Shown here: in pieces, positions 21,832-30,496 of the stretch
Layout of the letters: each line of letters starts with the position of its first letter
Numbering within the stretch: the first letter of the stretch is position 1
Source of the DNA: a virus
DNA: 30,758 nucleotides
Direction: 5' to 3' (one strand)
IMG/VR virus record: IMGVR_UViG_3300017734_001485
Location: 1-30,758 of that record
Translations under genes and position numbers: made by a program
The notes under the pieces: model-generated
Databases searched by the model: none
Seen by the model: only the letters and a program-made list of their open reading frames with translations
Told to the model about the DNA's origin: nothing

Positions 21832-22149
21832 ATGGCATACAAAGGAACAGCAGCAAAATCTTCAAGTGGTGCATCTATGTCAAAGTATGACGTAGAAGTC
21901 GAAGCAAGACTAACAGCACTAGAATCAGAAGCACATGCAAAACCAACTGGTGCTACCGCAGCAAAAGTTGAAGAAAGACTATCTGCTCTAGAAGCAAAAG
22001 CACATGCACCTTCTTCTGGTGGTGGTAAAGGTGCTAAACTGGATGCAGCAGCACTTCCAGCAACAGCAGCTAGAAAGATAACTCCTGCACAAGGAAGGAT
22101 CGACGCACTAGAAGCAAGACTTGAGGCATTGATTGCACAACTTTCCTGA
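21832..22149 (+). CDS. Ala/Glu-rich coiled-coil protein, probably structural
   Basis: 105 aa. Heptad-like repeats of the form VEARLTALESEAHA, VEERLSALEAKAHA and IDALEARLEALIAQL recur three times, joined by Gly/Ser/Pro linkers (SSGGGKGAKL), predicting a coiled coil with flexible joints. A late-promoter variant precedes it, so it is likely a virion or late protein rather than a glycan enzyme. It resembles short coiled-coil proteins of cyanophage virions. No catalytic motif. Confidence 0.7.
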   Translation: MAYKGTAAKSSSGASMSKYDVEVEARLTALESEAHAKPTGATAAKVEERLSALEAKAHAPSSGGGKGAKLDAAALPATAARKITPAQGRIDALEARLEALIAQLS

Positions 22150-22155
22150 TAACTT

Positions 22156-22770
22156 ATGTCAATTGAATTGATTCCTTTATTTTCTGTCCCTGTTATTAAG
22201 TTTAAGTTTAGTAAGCATAATAAGTATAACTTCCCAATCATCGAAAGGAAAGAACGTATTCCTGATGGTTGGGAAGTTTCGCTTAATAGTTCTTTCCCTC
22301 GTATTGAAGATGATGATCCATATATTTTTCCTGAGACTAGGGATTGTATAGAAAAGGATTTATTTGCGGATATACGAGTAGTATTAAAACGTCTCGGAAT
22401 ATCATATGAGGGTGCTTTCTTCGACAGTTTTTGGTATAATGTATATCATGATAATCAAGGTCAAGAACCTCATGATCATATAGTAAGTGCTGGAGATACT
22501 AATACATATTGGTCTGGAATTTATTATAATGTGGGAGCATCACCAACAAAGTTTCATAATGCACATAGATATATGAAACTTTGTATACCACCAGAGGTTC
22601 ATCCAGACTCACCGATTTCAGATATGTATTCCGATATGTGTGATCAAGAAGTTGAAGATGGTGATGTAATTTTATTTCCACCCTGGTTGGTTCATGAGGT
22701 AATTCAAGACAAAACTAGAACTGACATGAGATTGACATTTACCTTTAATGTAGGATATAATCATGAGTAA
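22156..22770 (+). CDS. Putative 2OG-Fe(II) oxygenase (PF13759-like)
   Basis: 204 aa. [23 protein letters not shown] carries H106-x-H108, the form seen in the PF13759 oxygenase group (PHxHxxS); [10 protein letters not shown] follows; then [11 protein letters not shown] with H180 and MRLTFTFNV with R192 for 2-oxoglutarate. N-terminus [16 protein letters not shown] is the usual family opening. These enzymes are common in cyanophage genomes; substrates are unknown. It overlaps gmd by 8 nt. Confidence 0.85.
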   Translation: MSIELIPLFSVPVIKFKFSKHNKYNFPIIERKERIPDGWEVSLNSSFPRIEDDDPYIFPETRDCIEKDLFADIRVVLKRLGISYEGAFFDSFWYNVYHDNQGQEPHDHIVSAGDTNTYWSGIYYNVGASPTKFHNAHRYMKLCIPPEVHPDSPISDMYSDMCDQEVEDGDVILFPPWLVHEVIQDKTRTDMRLTFTFNVGYNHE

Positions 22771-23791
22771 TGCAAAAAAGAAAATGAAAACGGCATTAAT
22801 TACTGGTATCACTGGACAGGATGGTTCTTATCTTGCTGAGTTGTTACTTGAGATGGGTTATATGGTGCATGGCATTGTTCGGAGAGCATCTCTAATCAAC
22901 ACTGCTCGTATTGATCATATCTTTGATCATGAACGAGTTAAGTTGCATTATGGGGATCTATCTGATTCTGCAAATATTGTTCATATACTTCAGAAGTGTC
23001 AACCTGATGAGATTTATAATCTTGCAGCACAGAGTCATGTTAAGGTATCTTTTGAGATGCCTGAGTACACAGGTAATGTTGATGGTCTAGGAACACTTCG
23101 TATCCTTGAGGCAGTCCGTATTTTAGGTATGGAGAAGAAGTGCCGTATCTATCAAGCATCAACGTCTGAGATGTATGGTCTTGTTCAGGAGTCTCCTCAG
23201 ACTGAGACCACACCTTTCTATCCACGTTCTCCATATGGATGTGCAAAGGTTTACTCCTATTGGATCACAAAGAACTATCGTGAATCCTATGGAATGTATG
23301 CTTGTACTGGCATTCTATTCAATCATGAATCACCTCGTCGTGGTGAGACCTTTGTAACTCGTAAGATCACTCGTGGTCTTTCTCGTATTTCTGTTGGAGA
23401 GCAAAAGGTTCTCTATCTTGGAAACCTAGATGCAAAACGAGATTGGGGACATGCAAAGGATTATGTTCGTGCTATGTGGTTAATGCTGCAACAGGATGAA
23501 CCTGATGATTTTGTGATTGCTACTGGAAAGCAGTATTCAGTTCGTGAATTTGTAGAAAGAGTTGCTCCTTACTTTGGAATTACAATTGAATGGGTTGGTG
23601 AGGGTGATGATGAGATTGGTATGGATAAGCATACTAGGAAAACAATTATTGCTGTCCATCCTAAATATTATCGTCCTGCTGAAGTTGAAACTCTTCTTGG
23701 TGATGCCACCAAAGCAAAAGAGAAACTAGGATGGGAACCTGAAATTTCTTTCGATGAACTAATTGAGGATATGTGTATCTATGGACAATGA
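22763..23791 (+). CDS. gmd: GDP-mannose 4,6-dehydratase
   Basis: 342 aa SDR-fold enzyme. [21 protein letters not shown] is the NADP-binding GxxGxxG start; [35 protein letters not shown] and ASTSEMYG are GMD-specific; Y158-x-x-x-K162 (YGCAKVY) is the catalytic pair; [16 protein letters not shown] and [20 protein letters not shown] complete the GDP-sugar site. It converts GDP-mannose to GDP-4-dehydro-6-deoxymannose. The start at 22763 overlaps the oxygenase stop region; a second ATG at 22784 begins the conserved sequence. It overlaps the next gene, fcl, by 11 nt. Confidence 0.97.
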   Translation: MSNAKKKMKTALITGITGQDGSYLAELLLEMGYMVHGIVRRASLINTARIDHIFDHERVKLHYGDLSDSANIVHILQKCQPDEIYNLAAQSHVKVSFEMPEYTGNVDGLGTLRILEAVRILGMEKKCRIYQASTSEMYGLVQESPQTETTPFYPRSPYGCAKVYSYWITKNYRESYGMYACTGILFNHESPRRGETFVTRKITRGLSRISVGEQKVLYLGNLDAKRDWGHAKDYVRAMWLMLQQDEPDDFVIATGKQYSVREFVERVAPYFGITIEWVGEGDDEIGMDKHTRKTIIAVHPKYYRPAEVETLLGDATKAKEKLGWEPEISFDELIEDMCIYGQ

Positions 23792-24788
23792 TTCAAGAAT
23801 TTTTCTTGCTGGTCATAATGGTTTAGTTGGGTCAGCAATTCTTAGAAAGTTAAGGGCAGAAGGATATAATAATATTATTCTTGCTGATAGATCTGTTGAT
23901 CTTAGGTATGCTGATCAAGTACGTTCATTCATTAGTGAATCAACACCAGATTATGTTATCTGTGCTGCAGCTAAAGTTGGTGGCATTCTCGGTAATAGAG
24001 ATTATAAAGCAGATATCATCTGGGATAATCTAATGATTCAATCAAATCTGATTGATCAATCATGGGATTGGAATGTTAAAAAACTTCTTTTCCTTGGATC
24101 ATCATGCATCTATCCAAAACATGCTCCGATTCCAATCAAAGAGGAATCTCTATTGACTGGTCTTTTGGAACCAACGAATGATGCTTATGCAATTGCAAAG
24201 ATTGCAGGTATCAAGATGTGTCAATCATATCATGAGCAGTATGGATGCAACTTTATTAGTGCAATGCCTTGCAATCTGTATGGTCCTGGTGATAATTTTC
24301 ATCCAGAAAAATCTCATGTTCTTCCTGGATTGATTCGTAGATTCCAAGAAGCAAAGGAACAGAAATTGCCAACAGTAACTTGCTGGGGTGATGGTTCACC
24401 TTTACGTGAGTTCTTGCATGTCGATGATCTTGCTGATGCTTGTTTATATTTGATGAATAATTATGATGATCCTCAAAATATTATTAATGTTGGATCTGGA
24501 ATTGAAGTTTCAATTAAAGAACTTGCTGAGACTATTGCTGATGTAGTGGGATATAAAGGTCTTATTATGTGGGACACTGAAAAACCAAACGGAACGATGC
24601 GTAAGGTAATGGATGTCTCTAGAATCAAAGCAACTGGATGGGAACCAAAGATTGGTTTGCGTGAAGGTATTGAATCTACCTACAAATGGTTCATTGATTA
24701 TCGAGGTGAAGCCAGAGGTATGGATGATCTTGAAGGTGAAGTGGATGAGATTCTTAAAAATAATTGTTGTAAAGGATGTAGTGAATAA
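23781..24788 (+). CDS. fcl: GDP-L-fucose synthase
   Basis: 335 aa from ATG 23781 (frame open from 23763). It carries [13 protein letters not shown] (NADP site), [15 protein letters not shown] (catalytic Cys), Y136-x-x-x-K140 (YAIAKIAG) and [20 protein letters not shown]136 and K140 have the same numbers as in E. coli GDP-fucose synthase. The enzyme epimerises and reduces the gmd product to GDP-L-fucose. The gene overlaps gmd by 11 nt and the epimerase gene by one base, forming one coupled unit. Confidence 0.97.
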   Translation: MDNDSRIFLAGHNGLVGSAILRKLRAEGYNNIILADRSVDLRYADQVRSFISESTPDYVICAAAKVGGILGNRDYKADIIWDNLMIQSNLIDQSWDWNVKKLLFLGSSCIYPKHAPIPIKEESLLTGLLEPTNDAYAIAKIAGIKMCQSYHEQYGCNFISAMPCNLYGPGDNFHPEKSHVLPGLIRRFQEAKEQKLPTVTCWGDGSPLREFLHVDDLADACLYLMNNYDDPQNIINVGSGIEVSIKELAETIADVVGYKGLIMWDTEKPNGTMRKVMDVSRIKATGWEPKIGLREGIESTYKWFIDYRGEARGMDDLEGEVDEILKNNCCKGCSE

Positions 24789-25777
24789 TGAAAACAGCAT
24801 TAGTATGTGGAGCAGGTGGCTTTATTGGAAGTCACATGGTTCGTCGTCTCAAGAAAGAAGGGTATTGGGTTCGTGGTGTTGATCTAAAGTATCCAGAGTT
24901 TTCAGAAACAGAAGCAGATGAGTTTATTATTGGTGATTTGACTGATGATGCATTAGCATTAAATGTTTGTAATCGATCCTTTGATGAGATATATCAGTTT
25001 GCTGCTGATATGGGTGGAGCAGGTTATCTCTTTACGGGTGAGAACGATGCAAATATTATGCATAACTCTGTTCAGATTAATCTGAATGTTTTAAGAGCAG
25101 CATCAATTACATCGATTGATACTACAAAGATTTTCTATTCATCTTCTGCTTGCGTTTATTCAGAATTAAACCAGGAGGATGTGAATCATATTGATACATC
25201 TGAGGCAAGTGTATATCCTGCACAACCAGATTCTGAGTATGGGTGGGAGAAACTATTCAGTGAGAGACTCTTCTTTGCATTCGCAAGGCAGTATGATCTA
25301 GATGTAAAGGTTGCTCGTTATCATAATGTATTTGGTCCTGAGGGAACCTGGACTGGTGGTAAGGAGAAAGTACCTGCTGCTATGTGTCGCAAGGTTGCAG
25401 AGGTTCCTGAAGTTGGTGGACATGTCCAGGTTTGGGGTAATGGTGAGCAGACAAGATCATTTCTATTCATTGATGAATGTATTGAAGCAACATATCGTTT
25501 GATGCAATCTGATTGGAGTGGACCAGTTAATATTGGTTCTGAAGAGATGGTTACTATCAATCAACTTGTAGATATTGTTTCTAATGTTTCTGGAAAACCA
25601 GTTCGTAGAGTTCATAAGATTGATGCCAACTGTATTGGTGTTAAGGCACGTAACTCTAATAATGATTTAATTCGTAAGATGCTAGAATGGGACTATACGA
25701 TGTCTTTGAAAGAAGGTATTGAAATTACTTACGATTGGATTAGTACACAAGTTCGGGAGTCTAATAAATGTTCTTAG
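24788..25777 (+). CDS. GDP-mannose 3,5-epimerase homologue
   Basis: 329 aa SDR-fold protein. Start [34 protein letters not shown] and IMHNSVQINLNVL follow; SSACVYSE has C122; Y151-x-x-x-K155 (YGWEKL); HNVFGPEGTWTGGKEKVPAA has K194; then WGNGEQTRSFLFIDECIE and VKARNSNN. Distances C122-Y151 (29) and Y151-K194 (43) equal those of the plant GDP-mannose 3,5-epimerase residues C145, Y174 and K217. That enzyme makes GDP-L-galactose (and L-gulose) from GDP-mannose. A phage version next to gmd/fcl is unusual. It overlaps the next gene by 10 nt. Confidence 0.9.
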   Translation: MKTALVCGAGGFIGSHMVRRLKKEGYWVRGVDLKYPEFSETEADEFIIGDLTDDALALNVCNRSFDEIYQFAADMGGAGYLFTGENDANIMHNSVQINLNVLRAASITSIDTTKIFYSSSACVYSELNQEDVNHIDTSEASVYPAQPDSEYGWEKLFSERLFFAFARQYDLDVKVARYHNVFGPEGTWTGGKEKVPAAMCRKVAEVPEVGGHVQVWGNGEQTRSFLFIDECIEATYRLMQSDWSGPVNIGSEEMVTINQLVDIVSNVSGKPVRRVHKIDANCIGVKARNSNNDLIRKMLEWDYTMSLKEGIEITYDWISTQVRESNKCS

Positions 25778-26616
25778 TAGCAACAACACGGTCGGTATTA
25801 TATGTTCGTGAAGATAATGTGATCACTCCTGTAGATCGTGGTAAAGGTCTTTATTACGGTCTAACAAAAAACTTTGGTAAGTATTATGTTGCTTGCCGTA
25901 ATAGTGATCCCACAAATACTAATACTTTTATTCCTCCTGAAGAAGAGAGTGGAGATATTATTGTATTAGATAATAGATTACGAGCAGATACAATTCTTGA
26001 ACCAGAAGATTTCAAATTGCAAGATCTTCATGGTATTGGATTCTGGTCTGGTAAACTTCTCTGCACCTCAAGTTATGGTGATTACATTGCAATCTATGAT
26101 GGTGAGAAGTGGGACAGATGGCAACCGATTCCACCAAGACGTAACTGCAGTTATCGAGATAGTCATCACTTAAATACTATCTACGGAACAGACAATCGTT
26201 TATATATCCTTGCACATAACTGGGATAATGGTAGTTTTATTCTTGAGTTTGATGGTATTGGTCAACCACCAAGAAAGATTCATAATAATATGGGTATTCA
26301 ATGTCATGATCTTTGGTTGTATAAGGGTGATATCTATACTCTGAGTTCTAAAGAGGGATGTGTAAGATCTACTGGTGGTTTTGTAAAAGATCTGGGTGGA
26401 TGGGTACGTGGTTTTGCTCATGTTGATGATCACTTCTGGGTCGGTGTTTCACCTACAGCAAAGAGAAGTGATAGGGCATTTGGTGATGCTCTCATTCGTA
26501 AGTATGATGAGAACTGGAATCAAGTTGATGAACTTATTTTAGAAGACGAGGGTCAAGTCCTAGCAATCCTTGATATTGGACGCAAGGCATCTAATCCACA
26601 ATTGGCAATGATATGA
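25768..26616 (+). CDS. Beta-propeller-like protein (DUF4915-related)
   Basis: 282 aa with repeated short beta-strand blocks: LYYGLTKNFGKYYVACRN, HGIGFWSGKLLCTSSYG, NRLYILAHNW, CHDLWLYKGDIYTLSS and GWVRGFAHVDDHFWVGVS. This is the pattern of a small beta-propeller and resembles DUF4915-type proteins found beside glycosyltransferases. No catalytic residues are evident. Its position between sugar-nucleotide enzymes and glycosyltransferases suggests glycan recognition or handling, but the role is unproven. It overlaps both neighbours by a few bases. Confidence 0.65.
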   Translation: MFLVATTRSVLYVREDNVITPVDRGKGLYYGLTKNFGKYYVACRNSDPTNTNTFIPPEEESGDIIVLDNRLRADTILEPEDFKLQDLHGIGFWSGKLLCTSSYGDYIAIYDGEKWDRWQPIPPRRNCSYRDSHHLNTIYGTDNRLYILAHNWDNGSFILEFDGIGQPPRKIHNNMGIQCHDLWLYKGDIYTLSSKEGCVRSTGGFVKDLGGWVRGFAHVDDHFWVGVSPTAKRSDRAFGDALIRKYDENWNQVDELILEDEGQVLAILDIGRKASNPQLAMI

Positions 26617-27482
26617 AAATTTATATTTGGGGTCATAAACTCCACGAACATACTCATAGTTACATTCATGCCTCATACTGTAAGGCATTTGAATATCTTG
26701 GACATGAAGTATATTGGATTGATTCAAGAGATGATCTAAGTCAGTATGATTTTAATGATTCAGTTTTCTTTACGGAAAATTTTGTAAAAGGTGGAATGCC
26801 ACTTCGTAAAGATTGTAAGTATATTACTCATCATATTGACACAAAGTATTTGACTAATTCTGGTGTTCTATATGAGAATGTTTTGAAGTTGGGGAACTAC
26901 TTGCCAAGTTTAGAAGTTCATGAAAAGGTAGATCACTTAGCATATTGGGATGAATCTACTCGAACTCTTTATCAACCTTGGGGAACTGACTTGTTACCTA
27001 ATGAAATTGATGAGAATAATCCTGCTAAGTTTGATCATAATAATAAATCTTTAAATTATATTGGAATGCTTTATGAGCAAGGACCATGGTGGGCACAATT
27101 ATTTGCGGATATTCTTTGGGAAAATAAACGAGTAGAATTTAAAGTCTTCACACAGAACGCATCGTTTGAAGAAAACCTACAGATGGTCAGGTCATCTTAT
27201 TTGTGTCCTGACTTTAGAAGTGATTGGCACTTGCAATGTGGATACATTCCGTGTAGAATATTCAAGAACATTAGTTATGGTAGAGTGACTGGAACCAATT
27301 CACCTTTTGTAAAACGTGCATTTGGTGATTATGTTGCATACGGTGGCACACCAGATACCTTATATTCAAATCTGCTAGAAGCTGATGCTGGCGGAGATAT
27401 TGACATCAGATCAGCAATGCTTTTTGTCAAAGAAAATCATACATTCATTAACAGAGTTAACACTATCTTGAAGTTCTTATGA
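26613..27482 (+). CDS. CgeB-like GT-B glycosyltransferase
   Basis: 289 aa. The N-terminal half carries MKIYIWGHKLHEHTH and GHEVYWIDSRDD (nucleotide-like Rossmann segments); the C-terminal half has LNYIGMLYEQGPWW, CPDFRSDWH and IPCRIFKNISYGRVTGTNS, which aligns with the (R)xFExxxxGxxxxxN region of CgeB/GT1-type proteins. Donor and acceptor are unknown. No Gly-rich phosphate loop is clear, so activity is probable rather than proven. It overlaps the GT11 gene by 4 nt. Confidence 0.7.
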   Translation: MKIYIWGHKLHEHTHSYIHASYCKAFEYLGHEVYWIDSRDDLSQYDFNDSVFFTENFVKGGMPLRKDCKYITHHIDTKYLTNSGVLYENVLKLGNYLPSLEVHEKVDHLAYWDESTRTLYQPWGTDLLPNEIDENNPAKFDHNNKSLNYIGMLYEQGPWWAQLFADILWENKRVEFKVFTQNASFEENLQMVRSSYLCPDFRSDWHLQCGYIPCRIFKNISYGRVTGTNSPFVKRAFGDYVAYGGTPDTLYSNLLEADAGGDIDIRSAMLFVKENHTFINRVNTILKFL

Positions 27483-28267
27483 TCGGTTTTAATCATTTAG
27501 GTCAACACGGAAGACTTGGTAATCAAATGTTTCAATATGCCGCACTTCGTGGTATTTGTGCAGCACGTGGATATGATTTCTGCATTCCTCAATCTGATTT
27601 TGTAGATGAGTGGAAGGACCATCAGTTGTTTGAGACTTTTAAACTTCAGCATAATAAAAATCGTGGGTATCAACTTCAACCAGATTATTATCAGGAGAAG
27701 CAATTTCATTATGATCAGGAGTATGTAGATAACTGTCCTGATCAGATTTGCCTATATGGTTATTTTCAAACTGAAAGGTATTTTGAAAACATTGCTGATA
27801 GTATTAGAGAAGATTTCACTTTCCATGATGAGATTGTAGAAACCTGTCAAGGTTTTATTAGTCAAGTGGATAATCCTATTGCACTTCATGTTCGCAGGAC
27901 TGATTATGTTTCTAAGTCTGCAGATCATCCACCATGTAGTTCTGAATATTATGAAGATGCACTGTCTAAGTTTGATGGTGATCGTAATGTAATTGTATTC
28001 TCTGATGATCCCGAGTGGTGTAAAGAGCAAGAACTATTTGAATCTGATCGATTTATGGTTGCTGAAGGGAATGATAATCGTTATGATATGTGCTTAATTT
28101 CATTGTGTGATGACTTTATTATTGCAAACTCCTCTTTCTCTTGGTGGGGTGCCTGGTTGGCAAATCGTGGATCTGTGATTGCACCTTCCCGTTGGTTTGG
28201 TGATGATGGATACACTGCAAAGAATGACACCTGTGATATTGTTCCCAAGAGGTGGATCAAACTATGA
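27479..28267 (+). CDS. Alpha-1,2-fucosyltransferase, GT11 family
   Basis: 262 aa. GRLGNQMFQYAALRG at the N-terminus, LYGYFQTERYF, ALHVRRTDYVSK (H137-x-R139-R140-x-D142) and ANSSFSWWGAWLANRGSVIAP with a final PSRWFG are the GT11 motifs seen in bacterial FutC/WbsJ enzymes. It transfers L-fucose from GDP-L-fucose in alpha-1,2 linkage, so it is the direct user of the gmd/fcl product. Slightly shorter than the usual 280-300 aa. It is followed, with 4 nt overlap, by a GT2 gene. Confidence 0.93.
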   Translation: MIGFNHLGQHGRLGNQMFQYAALRGICAARGYDFCIPQSDFVDEWKDHQLFETFKLQHNKNRGYQLQPDYYQEKQFHYDQEYVDNCPDQICLYGYFQTERYFENIADSIREDFTFHDEIVETCQGFISQVDNPIALHVRRTDYVSKSADHPPCSSEYYEDALSKFDGDRNVIVFSDDPEWCKEQELFESDRFMVAEGNDNRYDMCLISLCDDFIIANSSFSWWGAWLANRGSVIAPSRWFGDDGYTAKNDTCDIVPKRWIKL

Positions 28268-28992
28268 TTGATTTATCAATTGCTATTCCCACATATGAGA
28301 TGGGTGGAGTAGGTCCTGAATATCTTAGGGAACTTTTTACTAGTATTGCAAGTCAAACTTATAAAAACTTTGAGGTCTGCATCTCAGATCATTCTAAGGA
28401 TGATTCTACTCTTGAAGTATGTGAAGAGTATTCTCAAGACTTTACGATTCAATACTTTAAGAATGAAGAGGATCGTGGTAATGGTCCAGCAAATACAAAC
28501 TCCGCAGTTGAGATGTGTTCTGGTCATTACACCAAACTCATCTTTTCTGATGATCTTTTTATTGATGAGAATGCTTTTGATATCATTGTTAGAACACTTA
28601 AAGAAACTGATTGTAAGTGGTTATTCAGTGGGTTCAAACACACATCAGACGGCAGAAATTTTGTAAGACCCATGATTCCTAGATGGTGTGATATGATGTT
28701 AGAGGGTAGAAACCTTCTTGGTTCACCTTCTTGTGTTGCATTTGAAACGGAGAGTTTTGTGGGATTTGATTCTAAATTAAAATTGCTAATGGATACCGAC
28801 TTCTATCACAGAATGAAGTGTCAAAATGGTGATCCTGGATTAGTTGAACAATACTTAGTTGCTAATCGTGAACACCCAAATAGAATTAGTTCTTCTAATG
28901 TGGACTACAACTATCGATTCGATCATCCAGAAGGATCATGGGTTGTAAATAAAGAGGAATTAGATTACGTTTTAGAAAAAAATAAAAGATGA
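28264..28992 (+). CDS. Family 2-type (GT-A) glycosyltransferase
   Basis: 242 aa from the ATG at 28264, which overlaps the GT11 stop (ATGA); an in-frame GTG at 28252 is less likely. LSIAIPTYEMGGVGPEYLRELF and SIASQTYKNFEVCISDHSKDDST are the GT2 opening, then KLIFSDDLFID (acidic metal motif) and MDTDFYHRM in the acceptor-side region. Likely adds a sugar to the glycan; donor is undetermined. Part of the coupled run of glycosyltransferases. Confidence 0.88.
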   Translation: MIDLSIAIPTYEMGGVGPEYLRELFTSIASQTYKNFEVCISDHSKDDSTLEVCEEYSQDFTIQYFKNEEDRGNGPANTNSAVEMCSGHYTKLIFSDDLFIDENAFDIIVRTLKETDCKWLFSGFKHTSDGRNFVRPMIPRWCDMMLEGRNLLGSPSCVAFETESFVGFDSKLKLLMDTDFYHRMKCQNGDPGLVEQYLVANREHPNRISSSNVDYNYRFDHPEGSWVVNKEELDYVLEKNKR

Positions 28993-29822
28993 AAAAGATC
29001 GACCTATCTAATGCAACCTTCATTGTTCCAATCAGATTAGAATCTGATGATCGATTGAGGAATGTAATTACGAGTTTGTGTTATATTCTTGCAAACTTTA
29101 AAACAAATGTAATAGTACATGAAGTTGATTCCGAGTCTGTATTTGCAGAAAGTGCTTTACCACAGATTACGGAATTTCTTGATGGGGATGTAGGAGATCT
29201 TAAACATATTTTTGAGCAGTCTGATGCACCATCATTTCATAGACAGAGAGTTCTCAATGATATGATTATGATGTCAACTACTAAAGTAGTTGTGAATTAT
29301 GATTGTGATGTTCTACTTCCCAGAGAAACATATCAACATGCATATGAGATCATTAACAATGATCATGCAGATGTAATCTATCCATATGGTGATGGTAATT
29401 GGCAGTATCAAGTCTTTGCTGACGATGAACTTGTTACGGAATTCCTTACCAATGATTTCAACATGAAGATTCTAAATAAGAAGACTAAAGTCTACATGTC
29501 TAAGTATGGGTTTTGTCAGTTCTTCAATAGAGACATCTATATCGAAGGTGGACTGGAAAATGAAAACTTTGTAGCATACGCTCCAGAAGATGTAGAAAGA
29601 TATCATAGGTTTACAACTCTTGGTTACAGAGTTGGCAGAGTTCCTGATTGGGTTTACCATTTGGAACATGCCAGGACTCCAAATTCATGGGTTAATAATC
29701 CACACATGCAAGAAAATAATGCAGAGTGGGAAAAGATACAGAAAATGCAACCTAATGAATTAAGAGAGTATATCGATAGTCAAGAGTATTATCAGAAAAG
29801 ATTATGTCAAACACAACAATAG
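28989..29822 (+). CDS. GT-A glycosyltransferase (galactosyltransferase-like)
   Basis: 277 aa. Beta-strand opening NATFIVPIRLESDDRLRNV, VVNYDCDVLLPRETY (DxD-type motif), CQFFNRDIYIEGGLENENF followed by APEDVERYHRFTTLGYRVGRVP and YHLEHARTPNSW. This layout matches capsule-type GT2/galactosyltransferase proteins of the Glyco_tranf_2_2 kind. Donor is unknown; a galactose-type donor would fit the epimerase in this locus (speculative). It overlaps neighbours by 4 and 19 nt. Confidence 0.8.
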   Translation: MKKIDLSNATFIVPIRLESDDRLRNVITSLCYILANFKTNVIVHEVDSESVFAESALPQITEFLDGDVGDLKHIFEQSDAPSFHRQRVLNDMIMMSTTKVVVNYDCDVLLPRETYQHAYEIINNDHADVIYPYGDGNWQYQVFADDELVTEFLTNDFNMKILNKKTKVYMSKYGFCQFFNRDIYIEGGLENENFVAYAPEDVERYHRFTTLGYRVGRVPDWVYHLEHARTPNSWVNNPHMQENNAEWEKIQKMQPNELREYIDSQEYYQKRLCQTQQ

Positions 29823-30496
29823 CAGTAGTTACTTCGTCTATCGGAACGAATAATTTAATTACTCCAGAGAAATGGTTGGATAAAGTTGACTACCATGCTT
29901 TTGTAGAACCACATCAACTATCCGTTGGTGACATGTGGCATAGACATGAGTACGTTAGTTTTTCATTAGACACAAAATATAAGAATAGGAGAGACGCAAA
30001 GATCTATAAAATATGTCCTCATCTATTTCTTCCAGGATATGATTATTATATTTGGATGGATTCTACACATACTTTAGAAGCAGATCCAGAAGAACTGATT
30101 GAAGATTATTTGAAAGGTTCTGAAATTGCAGTCTTCCAACATCCCGAAAGGGATTGTGTATATGAAGAGGGAAATCTAGTCAAACAGATTGGGTTTGATC
30201 ATGCTAACTTAATAGAAGATCAACTTGACTTCTATAGAGAGATGAAGTATCCTGAACATAATGGTTTATATGAACTTCCTGTACGAATTCAAAAGAACAA
30301 TGGCCGAACAAAACAACTTGGTTTGATGTGGTGGGAACAAATCTGTATGTTCTCGTCAAGAGATCAAATTAGTTTTCCTTTTGTTTGTGAGCAGTTAAAT
30401 ATTAAACCAAATATTATTCCTGGAAGAGCAAACACTATTCGAGGAAACAAATATATACCACAAGTCGTAAGTTCTCATCATAGTAGAGTTGGTTAA
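29804..30496 (+). CDS. DUF616/TOD1-MUCI70-like glycosyltransferase
   Basis: 230 aa. AVVTSSIGTNN start, then DAKIYKICPHLFLPGYDYYIWMDSTHTLEADPEELIEDYL and AVFQHPERDCVYEEG, the characteristic DUF616 core (RDAKIYKI-P...YDYYIWMD). Plant relatives (TOD1/MUCI70) act in cell-wall glycan synthesis. A GT-A-like fold with the MDST motif as metal site is expected. Overlaps the preceding gene by 19 nt. Acceptor and donor unknown. Confidence 0.85.
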   Translation: MSNTTIAVVTSSIGTNNLITPEKWLDKVDYHAFVEPHQLSVGDMWHRHEYVSFSLDTKYKNRRDAKIYKICPHLFLPGYDYYIWMDSTHTLEADPEELIEDYLKGSEIAVFQHPERDCVYEEGNLVKQIGFDHANLIEDQLDFYREMKYPEHNGLYELPVRIQKNNGRTKQLGLMWWEQICMFSSRDQISFPFVCEQLNIKPNIIPGRANTIRGNKYIPQVVSSHHSRVG

